Below, piece by piece: positions 8,453 to 17,662 of a DNA stretch of 64,000 bases (the first letter of the stretch is position 1; the number at the start of each line of letters is the position of its first letter). Source of the stretch: Pseudomonadota bacterium (lineage in GTDB: Bacteria; Pseudomonadota; Gammaproteobacteria; Steroidobacterales; GCA-2729495); contig CAUJHF010000056.1 of the NCBI GenBank assembly GCA_963204745.1, forward strand, positions 95,349-159,348. The letters run 5' to 3'. A program made the translations under genes and the position numbers. The notes under the pieces were generated by a model. The model made no database searches, was not told the origin of the DNA, and saw only the letters and a list, made by a program, of their open reading frames with translations.

Positions 8453-9862
8453 ATGGGCCAGACGATCATCGACAAACTGTGGGCGGAGCATACGGTCGCC
8501 GATCTGGGCGACGGCGCCACCCTGCTCTACATCGACCGCATCTTCCTCCACGAGCGCACCGGCAGCGTGGCGCTCAAGGGCCTGGAAGCCGCAGGGCATG
8601 CGGTGCGCCACCCCGAGCAGGTGTTCTGCACCATGGACCACATCGTCGACACCACACCCGGGCGCACCGACGACACCCGCATGCCGGGCGGCCGCGAATT
8701 CATCACCAGCACCCGCACTTCGGCCATCGCCGCAGGCATTCATCTCTTCGATCTGGGCGACGACCGTCAGGGCATCGTGCATGTGGTGTCGCCTGAACAG
8801 GGCATCGCCCTGCCCGGCGTGACGCTGGTCTGCCCGGACAGTCACACCTGCACGCTCGGCGGTCTGGGCGCGCTGGCCTGGGGCATCGGCTCTACCGAAG
8901 CCGAGCATGCGCTGGCCACCAAGACGCTGGCCGTGCGCAAGCCGCGCAGCATGCGTATCCGTTTTGAGGGCCAGCTCGGTCCGGGTGTTTATGCGAAGGA
9001 CCTGATCCTTCACCTCATCAGCCGCTTCGGTGCTTCGGGCGGCACCGGCTATGCCATCGAATTCGCTGGCGCTGCGATACGCGCGCTGCCGATCGAGGCC
9101 CGTTTTACCCTCTGCAACATGGCCGTCGAGTTTGGCGCATGGACCGGCATCGTGGCGCCCGACGAAAGCACTTTCGAGTATGTGCGCGGCCGGCCTTTTG
9201 CGCCGGGACCTGAAACCTGGGATGAGGCAGTCGCTCACTGGCGCACTCTGGCCAGCGATCCGGATGCGACTTTCGACCGCGAGATCGAGATCGACTGCAA
9301 CACGCTTGGCCCGCACATCACCTGGGGCACCAGCCCGCAGCATGGCGGCTCCATCGGCGACGCGGTGCCGGACCCGGCTGCCGAGCCCGACAACAACCGG
9401 CGTCAGTCCATGCAGCGCGCACTCGAATACATGGGCCTTGCGCCCGGCACCTCGCTCGAAGGCCTGCCGATCAGCGCAGCGTTTATCGGCTCCTGCACCA
9501 ACAGCCGCATCAGCGACCTGCGCGAAGCGGCCCGCCTTCTGCGCGGCCACAAGGTCGCCGCCGGCGTGAAGGCAATCTGCGTGCCCGGTTCCAGCCAGGT
9601 CAAGAAAGCTGCCGAGGCAGAAGGGCTCGACAGGATCTTCCGCGACGCCGGTTTCGAGTGGCGCGAGTCCGGCTGTTCGATGTGCTTCTATGCCGGCGGC
9701 GAGAGCTTTGGTCTTGAAGAGCGCGTGGTCTCCAGTACAAACCGCAATTTTGAGAACCGCCAGGGCCCGCGCACGCGTACCCATCTGGCAAGCCCGGCGA
9801 CCGTGGTTGCCTCGGCGATTGCGGGTTCGCTCGCCGATGTACGCAAGCTGAAGGGGGGCTGA
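8453..9862 (+). CDS. leuC: LeuC-like hydro-lyase large subunit (aconitase family)
   Basis: Large subunit of an isopropylmalate-isomerase-type heterodimer that interconverts hydroxy-acid isomers by dehydration and rehydration. The 469-residue product keeps the three [4Fe-4S] ligands, C348 in GSCTNS and C408/C411 in GCSMC, plus TMDHIVDT and PDSHTCTLGGLGALAWGIG. It differs from textbook LeuC: HERTGSVALKG replaces HEVTSPQAF, and CSMCFYAGGE replaces CSMCLAMN. No leuA or leuB is nearby, so it may be a paralogue for another substrate such as methylmalate or dimethylmalate. I name it leuC by family only. Confidence 0.8.
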   Translation: MGQTIIDKLWAEHTVADLGDGATLLYIDRIFLHERTGSVALKGLEAAGHAVRHPEQVFCTMDHIVDTTPGRTDDTRMPGGREFITSTRTSAIAAGIHLFDLGDDRQGIVHVVSPEQGIALPGVTLVCPDSHTCTLGGLGALAWGIGSTEAEHALATKTLAVRKPRSMRIRFEGQLGPGVYAKDLILHLISRFGASGGTGYAIEFAGAAIRALPIEARFTLCNMAVEFGAWTGIVAPDESTFEYVRGRPFAPGPETWDEAVAHWRTLASDPDATFDREIEIDCNTLGPHITWGTSPQHGGSIGDAVPDPAAEPDNNRRQSMQRALEYMGLAPGTSLEGLPISAAFIGSCTNSRISDLREAARLLRGHKVAAGVKAICVPGSSQVKKAAEAEGLDRIFRDAGFEWRESGCSMCFYAGGESFGLEERVVSSTNRNFENRQGPRTRTHLASPATVVASAIAGSLADVRKLKGG

Positions 9863-9868
9863 GGCACC

Positions 9869-10507
9869 ATGGAGAAGTTCACGCGACTCACTGCCATCGC
9901 CGCACCCCTGCTGCGCATCAATATCGATACCGACGCGATCATCCCCAGTCGGGAGATGAAGCGCGTATCAAAGAAGGGCCTGTCGGAAGGCCTCTTTGCC
10001 GGCTGGCGTTATCAGAGCCCGGGCAGCCGCGCAGAAAACCCGGATTTCATCCTCAACCGCGAGCCTTACCGCAAGGCGCAGATCCTGCTTTCTGGCATCA
10101 ACTTCGGCTGCGGCTCATCCCGCGAACACGCCGTGTGGGCCCTGCACGAATGGGGCATCCGCGCCATCATCGCGCCGAGCTTCGGCTCCATCTTTCAGGG
10201 TAACTGCGTACGCAACGGCATCGTGCCGGTGATTCTCGACAACGCCGTTGTCGAGGCCCTGGCACGGAAAGTCGAAGCAGACGCGGAGAATTTCCGCCTG
10301 ACGGTGGACCTGACGACATGCACCGTCGCCACACCAGACGGAAAATCATGGTCCTTCAGTATCCCGGGCGCCGATCGGGAGATGCTGCTCGAGGGCCTCG
10401 ACTCCATCGCCGTCACGCTGAAACGCGATGCAGAAATCCTCGCCTATCGCGAACGCGACCGGTCACGCCGACCGTGGATCTATTTGCCCGAAGGCCACAG
10501 CAAGTGA
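9869..10507 (+). CDS. leuD: LeuD-like hydro-lyase small subunit
   Basis: Small (swivelling) subunit partner of the preceding gene, 6 bases downstream. The 212 residues include INIDTDAIIPSREMKRVSKKG (in two pieces), the FGCGSSREHAVWALHEWGI active-site loop and APSFGSIFQGNCVRNGIVPV, all standard for LeuD. A C-terminal tail (about residues 185-212, rich in Arg) is present. A GG-rich ribosome site (GGGGGGCTGAGG) precedes the ATG. Substrate specificity depends on the large subunit and remains open. Confidence 0.85.
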   Translation: MEKFTRLTAIAAPLLRINIDTDAIIPSREMKRVSKKGLSEGLFAGWRYQSPGSRAENPDFILNREPYRKAQILLSGINFGCGSSREHAVWALHEWGIRAIIAPSFGSIFQGNCVRNGIVPVILDNAVVEALARKVEADAENFRLTVDLTTCTVATPDGKSWSFSIPGADREMLLEGLDSIAVTLKRDAEILAYRERDRSRRPWIYLPEGHSK

Positions 10508-10656
10508 GCGAGCTCATCCCCAGCTGACCACCCGGCTGCGCCGATCACCCTGACCGCGGAATTTGCAGTCATGCGACCTGGATCATTTAGCCAGGCATCC
10601 CTTTTAATGTAAAAGAACAGTTCACGAAGTCACAACCAGAACGGCAGAATTTTCTC

Positions 10657-11781
10657 ATGAAACACAAAACCGATGTTGCTCCATTCCTGATCGCGCTCTT
10701 TCTGCTGGTCGCGGGACCGGCCAACGCGCTGGATTTTGGCGGGATTGTTAAGAGCTTTGGCAAGAAGGCAGCGACCGACGCCGCCGTCGATACCGCTGCG
10801 GATGCCGTCAGCGGTAATGGTGGTGACGAGGCAGCAGCAGCGGATACGGCCGCCCAGCCGTCTCTGGAATTTGCAGATCCCGTAGTGAGCGCTCCGCTGA
10901 CGGTCTCCCTGGAGGAGCGGCGGGGTTCAGTCAGCATATTTGCCAAGCGACCAAATGTCGCTATTGCCGGGTACAACATTGGCGCCTATCAAACAGCCAG
11001 CATTTCGGCTACCACGACCCGTGGTCAGGGCGCAAAAGCAAGCATGTCCATGACATTGACTGGTGTCGATGAGGCCATGTTGCAAAGGATTGCCGATGCC
11101 GCCCACGCAGATCTGATCGCGCAATTGCAGGCTGCCGGAATCGATGTGATCCATGGGCCAGCCCTGTTCACGGCCCCGGAAGCCCAGGAAATCAAGCGCG
11201 CTACCAAGTCCGTCAAAGGCGACAAAATGGATGGCCGGGCACCGAAGGAGTTGCTGGTTGTGGGCCCTGCCGATATTGGCGTCGTCAGCAGTTTTGGTCT
11301 GATCCCCGTCGGGTTCAACGGGAATATCGGTGACCAGGCCAGTGACGCCCTGGACGCAATCATTATCTATCCGAATGTCGCGCTCGACTTCGTCTGGACC
11401 GCCGGGGGTGGCCGATCGATGTTGCAGAACAAGGTAAGCGTGGACGGCGGCGCGCGGTTTGCACTGGATTCCCTCAGCAACATGTTTGCTGTTTATTCCA
11501 AGGATGGGCGCTTTGTCGATGACTCACTTCTGTTGGGGTTGACTGAAGATATTGGCGTTGATGATGCTTTCGCTACGGTTGATCAGGCCGGCAAAACGAA
11601 CAACAGCATGTCCGTCGGTATCTCCAACGCACTGGGTGTTGGCATGGGCGGCAGGAAAGGAACGCAGTATGTGGTTGAGGCCGATGCGGCCCGCTACGAA
11701 GCCCTGGCGCTGAATGCAGTTATGGGAATGAATGCCGCACTGTTGAAGCAGATCAGCGTGGCCAGAGGCAGTTCGGACTGA
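10657..11781 (+). CDS. Secreted protein of unknown function
   Basis: A 374-residue protein I do not recognise. It has a clear signal peptide (hydrophobic 8-22, cleavage likely after ANA near 24), then FGGIVKSFGKKAATDAAVDTA and a low-complexity Asp/Ala/Gly linker to about residue 68. The rest is a soluble domain with alternating strands (for example GSVSIFAKRPNVAIAGYNIG and DAIIIYPNVALDFVWTAG) and a Gly-rich C-terminal part. Ends in GSSD. It stands alone after leuD, after 149 bases of lower-GC sequence, and converges with the acetyltransferase gene. Confidence 0.75.
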   Translation: MKHKTDVAPFLIALFLLVAGPANALDFGGIVKSFGKKAATDAAVDTAADAVSGNGGDEAAAADTAAQPSLEFADPVVSAPLTVSLEERRGSVSIFAKRPNVAIAGYNIGAYQTASISATTTRGQGAKASMSMTLTGVDEAMLQRIADAAHADLIAQLQAAGIDVIHGPALFTAPEAQEIKRATKSVKGDKMDGRAPKELLVVGPADIGVVSSFGLIPVGFNGNIGDQASDALDAIIIYPNVALDFVWTAGGGRSMLQNKVSVDGGARFALDSLSNMFAVYSKDGRFVDDSLLLGLTEDIGVDDAFATVDQAGKTNNSMSVGISNALGVGMGGRKGTQYVVEADAARYEALALNAVMGMNAALLKQISVARGSSD

Positions 11782-11832
11782 AAGCTCCGGAAAATACCGA
11801 ACTCCTGATCGGGCTGCAGGCATCCGGACCCG

Positions 11833-14493
11833 TCACAGTTCCTTGCGGATGAGGCAGAAGCCCGGTTTGGACTTCACCGGGTCCTCACGAAAACCCAGCG
11901 AGCGCGCCAGTTCAAGCATCCGCGTGTTTTCCGGCAGCACGCTTGCGACCAGCACCCGGGTACCCTGCGTGCGCAAGGTCCGGATCAGCTTGCCCATCAG
12001 CAGTTCGCCGAGTCCCTCACCCTTGAGTTCGGAACGCACGATGATGCCGAATTCGGCCTCGAAGTTGTCCGGGTCGGCCGTGGCGCGCACCACGCCCAGG
12101 GTCTGTTCCCGACCGTCCGGCCCGGGCGTCACAGCAATGAATGCCATTTCGCGGGCGTAATCGATCTGTGTCAGCCGGGCGAGCTCGCTGCGTTCAATGC
12201 TGCGCTTGCTGTAGAAAACCCGCTGGCGCACATCCTCGGGATCCAGATGCGCCAGAAACTCAAGGTGCTGCTCCTCGTCTTCAGGGCGAATCGGGCGCAG
12301 GATGAGCGCGCGCCCTTTCCAATCCAGCGACTCGATCAGATGCGCCGGATAGGGCCGGATCGCGAAATTCAGCGCGCCCGCCGGTCCTGCCGCACTGAGC
12401 CGGATGCGGGCATCCAGCGCAATCGCACCTTCGTGATTGACGATCAGCGGATTGATGTCGATCTCGGCAATTGAGGCATTATCGGCCAGCAGCTGAGACA
12501 CGGCCATCAGTACCGCATACACGGCATTCACGTCAGCCGGCGGCGTATCGCGAAAACCCGTGAGCAACCGGGCAACACGGGTACGCGCGACCAGTGCGCG
12601 TGCGAGTGGCTGGTTTAGCGGCGGAAGTGCAATTGCCCGGTCAGCCAGCACCTCGACGGCCGTGCCGCCCTGACCAAACAGGATCACCGGACCGAAAGCG
12701 TTGTCGATACTCGCACCGACGATCAACTCCCGGGCATGGGCACGGCGGATCATCGCCTGTACGGCGAATCCCTCGATCCGGGCAGCAGGCTGCAGACGGC
12801 GTACCCGCTCGAGCATCGCGGTGGCGCTGCGCTGTACATCCCCGGAATCGGCCAGATCGAGCGCCACACCGCCCACATCGGACTTGTGCGAGATGTCCTT
12901 GCTCAGGATTTTCAGTGCAACGGGAAAGCCGATCGAGACCGCAGCCTGAGCGGCTTCATCCGGATCGGCAGCCACGCTGTGCGTCGCGACTACAGGAATT
13001 GCGTAAGCCGAAAGTACCGCCTTGGCCTCAGGTTCGGTGAGCATGTCGCGCCCACTGTCCAGTATCTTCCTGAAAAGTTCATCGACGGCATTGAAGTCCG
13101 CTGCCGGCACGCCTGGTGGCCGTGCCGGCGCAGCCTCGATCAGCTGGGCCTGATTGCGCCTGTAGGTCGTAAGCATTGAGAAAGCGCGCACGGCCTGTTC
13201 CGGTGTCTCGTAGCCGGCGATATCTGCCGCCCGGAAGATCGTTCGCGCTTCCGCAACCGACTCGTCACCCATCCAGCAGCCCATCACGCGCGGTGGCGAC
13301 TGGCTGGCCAGCGGCACGAGCGCCCGCGCAATATCGGCACTCGGCACGATCGCCGTGGGCGCATGCATGAACAGCACCGCTCCCGCACCGGGATCAGCAT
13401 TGAGCGCCTCCAGCGCCTGGACATAGCGCTCCGCCGGCGCATCACCGATGATGTCGACGGGGTTGCTGCGCGACCAGTTGGCCGGCATCTGCGCGTCGAG
13501 CCTCGCCACTGTCGCCGGATCGAGTTCGCACAGGTCCACGCCCAGATGCGCGGCATAGTCGGCCGCCATCACGCCAGCGCCGCCTCCGTTGGTCAGGATC
13601 GCCAGCTGCTCACCGACGTTGTCCCGGAACCGCGCCAGAGTTTCGGCCGCGAGAAACAGTTGCTGCATGGTATCGACACGCAACATGCCAGCGCGCGCGA
13701 TGGCCGCGTCGTAAACAAGATCCGAGCCGGCGAGCGCACCGGTATGCGAAGCCGCAGCGCGCTGGCCCTGCGCCGAGCGTCCGGACTTGACGACGATAAC
13801 CGGCTTGTTGCGCGCTGCACCTCGTGCCGCCGACATGAACTTGCGCGCGGCTTCAACGGACTCGATGTACAGCAGGATCGCTCGCGTGCGGGGATCGGTC
13901 GACAGGTAATCGAGCATGTCGCCGAAATCCACATCGGCGTGCTCACCGAGCGATACCAGATGGGAAAAGCCAATGCGACGCGAATGCGCCCAGTCAAGCA
14001 TGGCAGTCATCAGTGCGCCGGACTGGGTGATGAAGGCCAACTCACCCGGCAAGGCATCGATATGGGCAAAGCTCGCATTCAAACCGATGTGCGGTGACAA
14101 CATGCCTATGCAGTTTGGACCCAGGATACGCAGCAGGTGCGGACGTGCTGCATCCAGCATGGCCTGTTTCTGCCCGGCGTCGAGCCCCGCGCTGAGCACG
14201 ACGGCAGCGCGTACACCAAGTTTGCCGAGCCCGGCAATCAACCCGGGAACCACGGCCGGCGGTGTACAGATCACCGCAAGATCCGGAACTTCCGGCAGAT
14301 CGCCTGCCGTTGCAAAAACCGGCACACCGTCGAACTCCCGGTATTTCGGATTGACGGCAAAAACGCGGCCCTTGAAGCCATCCGCATGCAGGTTGCGCCA
14401 GACCGTAGCGCCAACGCTGGCCGGTCGCTGCGAGGCGCCGATCACGGCGACCGACGCGGGATCAAACAACTGATCGAGGTGACGGATGCTCAT
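11833..14493 (-). CDS. Bifunctional acyl-CoA ligase (ADP-forming)-like / GNAT protein acetyltransferase (Pat-like)
   Basis: A large 886-residue protein starting at ATG 14493 (MSIRHLDQLFDPASVAVIGAS). Order of domains: CoA-binding Rossmann domain (about 1-130), succinyl-CoA-ligase-like domains (about 150-440), ATP-grasp domain (about 480-700, with LFGQGGTAVEVLADRAI), and a C-terminal GNAT domain (about 720-886, with GEGLGELLMGKLIRTLR). This is the layout of the lysine acetyltransferase Pat/YfiQ, which regulates acetyl-CoA synthetase and other enzymes. H250 in AASHTGALAG matches the phosphohistidine site of ADP-forming ligases, so ligase activity is not excluded. Confidence 0.9.
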   Translation of the reverse strand: MSIRHLDQLFDPASVAVIGASQRPASVGATVWRNLHADGFKGRVFAVNPKYREFDGVPVFATAGDLPEVPDLAVICTPPAVVPGLIAGLGKLGVRAAVVLSAGLDAGQKQAMLDAARPHLLRILGPNCIGMLSPHIGLNASFAHIDALPGELAFITQSGALMTAMLDWAHSRRIGFSHLVSLGEHADVDFGDMLDYLSTDPRTRAILLYIESVEAARKFMSAARGAARNKPVIVVKSGRSAQGQRAAASHTGALAGSDLVYDAAIARAGMLRVDTMQQLFLAAETLARFRDNVGEQLAILTNGGGAGVMAADYAAHLGVDLCELDPATVARLDAQMPANWSRSNPVDIIGDAPAERYVQALEALNADPGAGAVLFMHAPTAIVPSADIARALVPLASQSPPRVMGCWMGDESVAEARTIFRAADIAGYETPEQAVRAFSMLTTYRRNQAQLIEAAPARPPGVPAADFNAVDELFRKILDSGRDMLTEPEAKAVLSAYAIPVVATHSVAADPDEAAQAAVSIGFPVALKILSKDISHKSDVGGVALDLADSGDVQRSATAMLERVRRLQPAARIEGFAVQAMIRRAHARELIVGASIDNAFGPVILFGQGGTAVEVLADRAIALPPLNQPLARALVARTRVARLLTGFRDTPPADVNAVYAVLMAVSQLLADNASIAEIDINPLIVNHEGAIALDARIRLSAAGPAGALNFAIRPYPAHLIESLDWKGRALILRPIRPEDEEQHLEFLAHLDPEDVRQRVFYSKRSIERSELARLTQIDYAREMAFIAVTPGPDGREQTLGVVRATADPDNFEAEFGIIVRSELKGEGLGELLMGKLIRTLRTQGTRVLVASVLPENTRMLELARSLGFREDPVKSKPGFCLIRKEL

Positions 14494-14514
14494 CGCATGC
14501 CTGTCATGAGGGTA

Positions 14515-14535
14515 CGGCCGGCCAGCAGCCGGCCG
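14515..14535. other. Strong GC hairpin between dodecin gene and pat
   Basis: CGGCCGGC (14515-14522) and GCCGGCCG (14528-14535) form a perfect 8-base stem with a CAGCA loop. On the minus strand it lies after dodecin and 21 bases before the pat ATG. There is no U-run. It may be a weak terminator or a leader structure affecting pat translation. Confidence 0.4.
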
Positions 14536-14573
14536 ACCCTGGCCTGGCAACGCTCACCCGCGAAAGACACCGT

Positions 14574-14774
14574 CTACTTGAGAACGAAGGTCACGCGCAT
14601 GCGTACGCGGTATTCGACGATGCTGCCTTTTTCGACAACGACTTCCTGATCCTGTATCCAGGCGCCGGACACATTTTCCAGTGTCTTTGTCGCCCGCTTG
14701 ATGCCGTTTTCGATCGCGTCTCCGAAGCTCTTCTTAGAGGTACAGGTGAGTTCTGTGATCTTGGCGACGGTCAT
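14574..14774 (-). CDS. Dodecin family flavin-binding protein
   Basis: A 66-residue protein, MTVAKITELTCTSKKSFGDA at its start, with ATKTLENVSGAWIQDQEVVV and EYRVRMRVTFVLK: the complete dodecin signature. Dodecins form hollow dodecamers that store or buffer flavins. The ATG at 14774 has a textbook AAAAAAGGAG ribosome site; the open frame further upstream is non-coding. The tryptophan of GAWIQ is the residue that stacks on flavin in the family. Monocistronic, divergent from the DUF2784 gene. Confidence 0.93.
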   Translation of the reverse strand: MTVAKITELTCTSKKSFGDAIENGIKRATKTLENVSGAWIQDQEVVVEKGSIVEYRVRMRVTFVLK

Positions 14775-14902
14775 TTGGTATCTCCTTTTTTGTTCGCCGC
14801 AGCGCACTATACTGCCGCTTGTCTTCGTGGACTCGGTTTGAGTATAGAGGACTGGTGGCGCAGCATCGCCCCGATGCCCGGGAGATCGCAGCGAAGCACG
14901 AC

Positions 14903-15292
14903 ATGCCCTACCAATTACTTGCAGATCTCGTGCTTGCCGCGCATATCGCACTTGTTGTGTTTGTAGGCGGGGGGCTCGCTCTGGTTGTCATCGGCAACTG
15001 GCGCAGCTGGAACTGGGTCAACGGGCTGTGGTTCAGGTTGATGCATCTGGCTGCGATCGCCATCGTCATCGCGGAGACCTGGCTCGGTCTGACCTGCCCC
15101 CTCACCACCCTGGAAATGTGGCTGCGCGCCAAAGCCCGGGCCACCACCTACAGCAGTGGCTTCATCGAATACTGGCTGCAGCGCATCCTCTATTACGATG
15201 CGCCCGCGTGGGTATTTGCGGTCGGCTATACGCTGTTCGGTTTATTGGTCGTGGCAACGTGGTGGTTCTATCCACCGGTCCGGCGGCGATGA
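14903..15292 (+). CDS. DUF2784 family membrane protein
   Basis: A 129-residue inner-membrane protein started at ATG 14903 (MPYQLLADLVLAAHIALVVF). Four predicted helices (about 4-27, 38-60, 64-74 with a re-entrant part, and 98-121). The segment WRSWNWVNGLWFRLMHLAAI, then ETWLGLTCPLTTLEMWLR and SGFIEYWLQRILYYDAP are the conserved blocks of DUF2784. The function is unknown. It lies 130 bases upstream of ccoN, but a promoter-like sequence separates them, so cotranscription is uncertain. Confidence 0.88.
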   Translation: MPYQLLADLVLAAHIALVVFVGGGLALVVIGNWRSWNWVNGLWFRLMHLAAIAIVIAETWLGLTCPLTTLEMWLRAKARATTYSSGFIEYWLQRILYYDAPAWVFAVGYTLFGLLVVATWWFYPPVRRR

Positions 15293-15359
15293 GGAAAACC
15301 CCGCATTGCCTTCAAGGCACATTGCCCGTAAATTGCCGCGCCTGTAATCCTGCTTGTCA

Positions 15360-15389
15360 ATGACACAGATCAGGAATAGCCGGTATAAA
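15360..15389 (+). promoter_or_regulatory. Candidate sigma70 promoter of the cco operon
   Basis: ATGACA at 15360-15365 and TATAAA at 15384-15389 with an 18-base spacer, 33 bases before the ccoN ATG. A half Fnr/Anr-like motif, TTGATGGTCAACAC, starts at 15390, but it matches only one arm and lies downstream of the -10 box, so oxygen control is not shown by the sequence. Confidence 0.4.
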
Positions 15390-15422
15390 TTGATGGTCAA
15401 CACTCCGTTGCGGAGCCCCCAG

Positions 15423-16841
15423 ATGGACAAATCACAAAGCTATAACGACGTCGTCGTCCGGCAGTTCGGCATCATGACGGTGGTCTGGGGTGTGGTCGGC
15501 ATGCTGGTCGGCGTCATCATCGCCGCCCAGCTGATGTGGCCGGAACTGAACTTCGACCTGCCATGGATCACCTTCAGCCGGCTCCGGCCACTGCATACCA
15601 ATGCGGTGATCTTCGCCTTCGGCGGCTCGGCACTCTTCGCCGCGTCCTATTACGTTGTGCAGCGTACCTGCCACGTGCGCCTCTATGCGGGATGGCTGGC
15701 GGCATTCACCTTCTGGGGCTGGAACCTGGTCATCGTGCTGGCGATCATCACCCTGCCGCTGGGCATGACGCAGAGCAAGGAATACGCGGAACTGATCTGG
15801 CCCATCGACGTGCTGATCACCGTGGTCTGGGTCGCCTATGGCGTGGTGTTCTTCGGTACGCTGGCCAAACGACGCGTACAGCATATCTATGTAGCGAACT
15901 GGTTCTTCTCCGCATACATCATCACCATCGCGATCCTGCACGTCGTCAACTCGCTCGCGATCCCGGTGACGCTGAGCCTGTCGTACCCGATCTATGCCGG
16001 CATCGTCGATGCGATGGTGCAATGGTGGTATGGCCACAATGCCGTGGGCTTTTTCCTCACCGCAGGCTTTCTCGGCATCATGTATTACTTCGTGCCGAAG
16101 CAGGCTGGCCGCCCGGTGTACTCCTACCGGCTGTCAGTCGTGCATTTCTGGGCACTGATCGCCACCTACATGTGGGCTGGACCGCACCACCTGCATTACA
16201 CGAGCCTGCCCGACTGGGCCCAGTCGGTAGGCATGGTGTTCTCACTGGTGCTGCTGGCGCCGTCTTGGGGCGGCATGATCAACGGCATCATGACGCTGTC
16301 TGGTGCCTGGGACAAACTGCGCACCGACCCGGTCCTCAAGTTCCTGATCGTCTCGCTGTCCTTCTACGGCATGTCGACCTTTGAAGGGCCGATGATGTCG
16401 ATCAAGACAGTCAATGCCCTGTCGCACTATACGGACTGGACTATCGGCCACGTGCATTCCGGTGCGCTCGGCTGGGTAGCAATGGTTACCTTCGGCTGCA
16501 TGTACGCACTGATCCCGCGCGTCTACGGCCGCACAGGCATGTACAGCACCAAGGCCATCGACCTGCATTTCTGGATCGCTACCATCGGTATCGTGCTGTA
16601 CGTGGCGTCGATGTGGATTGCCGGTGTGATGCAGGGACTGATGTGGCGCGCAGTCAACAGCGACGGCACCCTGACCTTCACTTTCATCGAAAGCCTGAAG
16701 GCCACCTATCCGTACTATGCAGCACGACTGATGGGTGGCGTGATGTTCTTCAGCGGCGCCCTGATCATGGCCTGGAACACCTGGAAGACGGTAGCCACCA
16801 GCGAACAACGCGTCGTACAGCCCGTCCTGGATCCGGCCTGA
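15423..16841 (+). CDS. ccoN: cbb3-type cytochrome c oxidase subunit I
   Basis: Catalytic subunit of the high-affinity terminal oxidase, holding the low-spin haem b and the haem b3-CuB site in the inner membrane. From ATG 15423 ([20 protein letters not shown]) it has 472 residues, the normal length, with about twelve membrane helices. Histidines expected of haem and copper ligation are visible in [52 protein letters not shown] and [15 protein letters not shown] longer in-frame start at 15354 is unlikely since GGAGCC precedes 15423. First gene of ccoNOQP. Confidence 0.97.
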   Translation: MDKSQSYNDVVVRQFGIMTVVWGVVGMLVGVIIAAQLMWPELNFDLPWITFSRLRPLHTNAVIFAFGGSALFAASYYVVQRTCHVRLYAGWLAAFTFWGWNLVIVLAIITLPLGMTQSKEYAELIWPIDVLITVVWVAYGVVFFGTLAKRRVQHIYVANWFFSAYIITIAILHVVNSLAIPVTLSLSYPIYAGIVDAMVQWWYGHNAVGFFLTAGFLGIMYYFVPKQAGRPVYSYRLSVVHFWALIATYMWAGPHHLHYTSLPDWAQSVGMVFSLVLLAPSWGGMINGIMTLSGAWDKLRTDPVLKFLIVSLSFYGMSTFEGPMMSIKTVNALSHYTDWTIGHVHSGALGWVAMVTFGCMYALIPRVYGRTGMYSTKAIDLHFWIATIGIVLYVASMWIAGVMQGLMWRAVNSDGTLTFTFIESLKATYPYYAARLMGGVMFFSGALIMAWNTWKTVATSEQRVVQPVLDPA

Positions 16842-16854
16842 GGAGCGCACAAAA

Positions 16855-17460
16855 ATGCGACATGAAACGATTGAAAAATCCGCCGGCCTGCTGGGTATCC
16901 TGACGGCGCTTGCGATCAGCATCGGTGGCATGGCGGAGATCGTGCCATTGATCATGTCACGCGAGGCCGTCGAGCCGGCGCCAGGCGTCATGCCCTATAC
17001 CGCCATACAGCTCGAGGGACGGGATATCTACGTCCGTGAGGGCTGCTATGGATGCCACTCACAGATGATCCGCCCCTTTCGCGCCGAAACCGAGCGCTAC
17101 GGTCACTACTCACTCGCCGGCGAAGCGGTGTATGACCGTCCGTTCCAGTTCGGCTCCAAGCGCACCGGCCCTGATCTGGCGCGCGTCGGCGGTCGCTATA
17201 CCGATCAGTGGCAGCGCGCACATCTGCACAACCCGCGCGACCTGGTGCCTGAATCGAACATGCCGGGCTTCCCCTGGCTGAGCGAAAACACACTGGATGC
17301 CAGCCTAACGCCGGTCAAAATGCAGCGGCTGCGTACGATCGGCGTGCCCTACACGGACGAGGACATCGCTGGCGCTTCAGCCCTCGTGGAGGGCAAGACC
17401 GAGATGGATGCGCTGGTCGCCTACCTGCAGGGCCTCGGCACAGCTGTCAAAGGCCGCTGA
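16855..17460 (+). CDS. ccoO: cbb3-type oxidase subunit II, monohaem cytochrome c
   Basis: A 201-residue membrane-anchored cytochrome c that passes electrons to CcoN. One N-terminal helix (about residues 10-33) anchors it. The haem c motif CYGCH follows GRDIYVREG (about 56-66), and the distal Met is likely in [11 protein letters not shown]. The block [18 protein letters not shown] is the conserved CcoO signature. Ribosome site GAGGAG precedes the ATG; 13 bases follow ccoN. Confidence 0.97.
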   Translation: MRHETIEKSAGLLGILTALAISIGGMAEIVPLIMSREAVEPAPGVMPYTAIQLEGRDIYVREGCYGCHSQMIRPFRAETERYGHYSLAGEAVYDRPFQFGSKRTGPDLARVGGRYTDQWQRAHLHNPRDLVPESNMPGFPWLSENTLDASLTPVKMQRLRTIGVPYTDEDIAGASALVEGKTEMDALVAYLQGLGTAVKGR

Positions 17461-17461
17461 C

Positions 17462-17632
17462 ATGGATCCCGGCCTGCTGCGTGGCATCTTTACCGTCGTG
17501 ATGCTGGTGCTGTTCATCGGCATCTGCTTCTGGGCGTACAGCAGCAGACAGAAGGCAACTTTCGACGCTGCGGCACAGTTGCCGCTGGAGCCGGATGACA
17601 AACCACCCGCGGATCCGGAAAACCGGTCCTGA
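17462..17632 (+). CDS. ccoQ: cbb3-type oxidase subunit CcoQ
   Basis: A 56-residue one-helix protein beginning MDPGLLRGIFTVVMLVLFIG, one base after the ccoO stop. The short helix followed by an aromatic WAYSSRQK stretch and an acidic, Pro-rich tail is typical of CcoQ/FixQ, which stabilises the assembled oxidase, in particular under oxygen. Identification rests on size, helix and position between ccoO and ccoP. Confidence 0.9.
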   Translation: MDPGLLRGIFTVVMLVLFIGICFWAYSSRQKATFDAAAQLPLEPDDKPPADPENRS

Positions 17633-17662
17633 CATCGCTGAACTGGCGAGGAGCAAGCGTAG

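Noticed and set aside
8363..9784. Open 473-codon frame antisense to the leuC-like gene
   Set aside because: No domain or ribosome site; explained by the codon usage of leuC on the other strand.
15390..15403. Fnr/Anr box upstream of ccoN (TTGATGGTCAACAC)
   Set aside because: Only the left half matches TTGAT-4-ATCAA, and the position is downstream of the likely -10 box, which does not fit activation.
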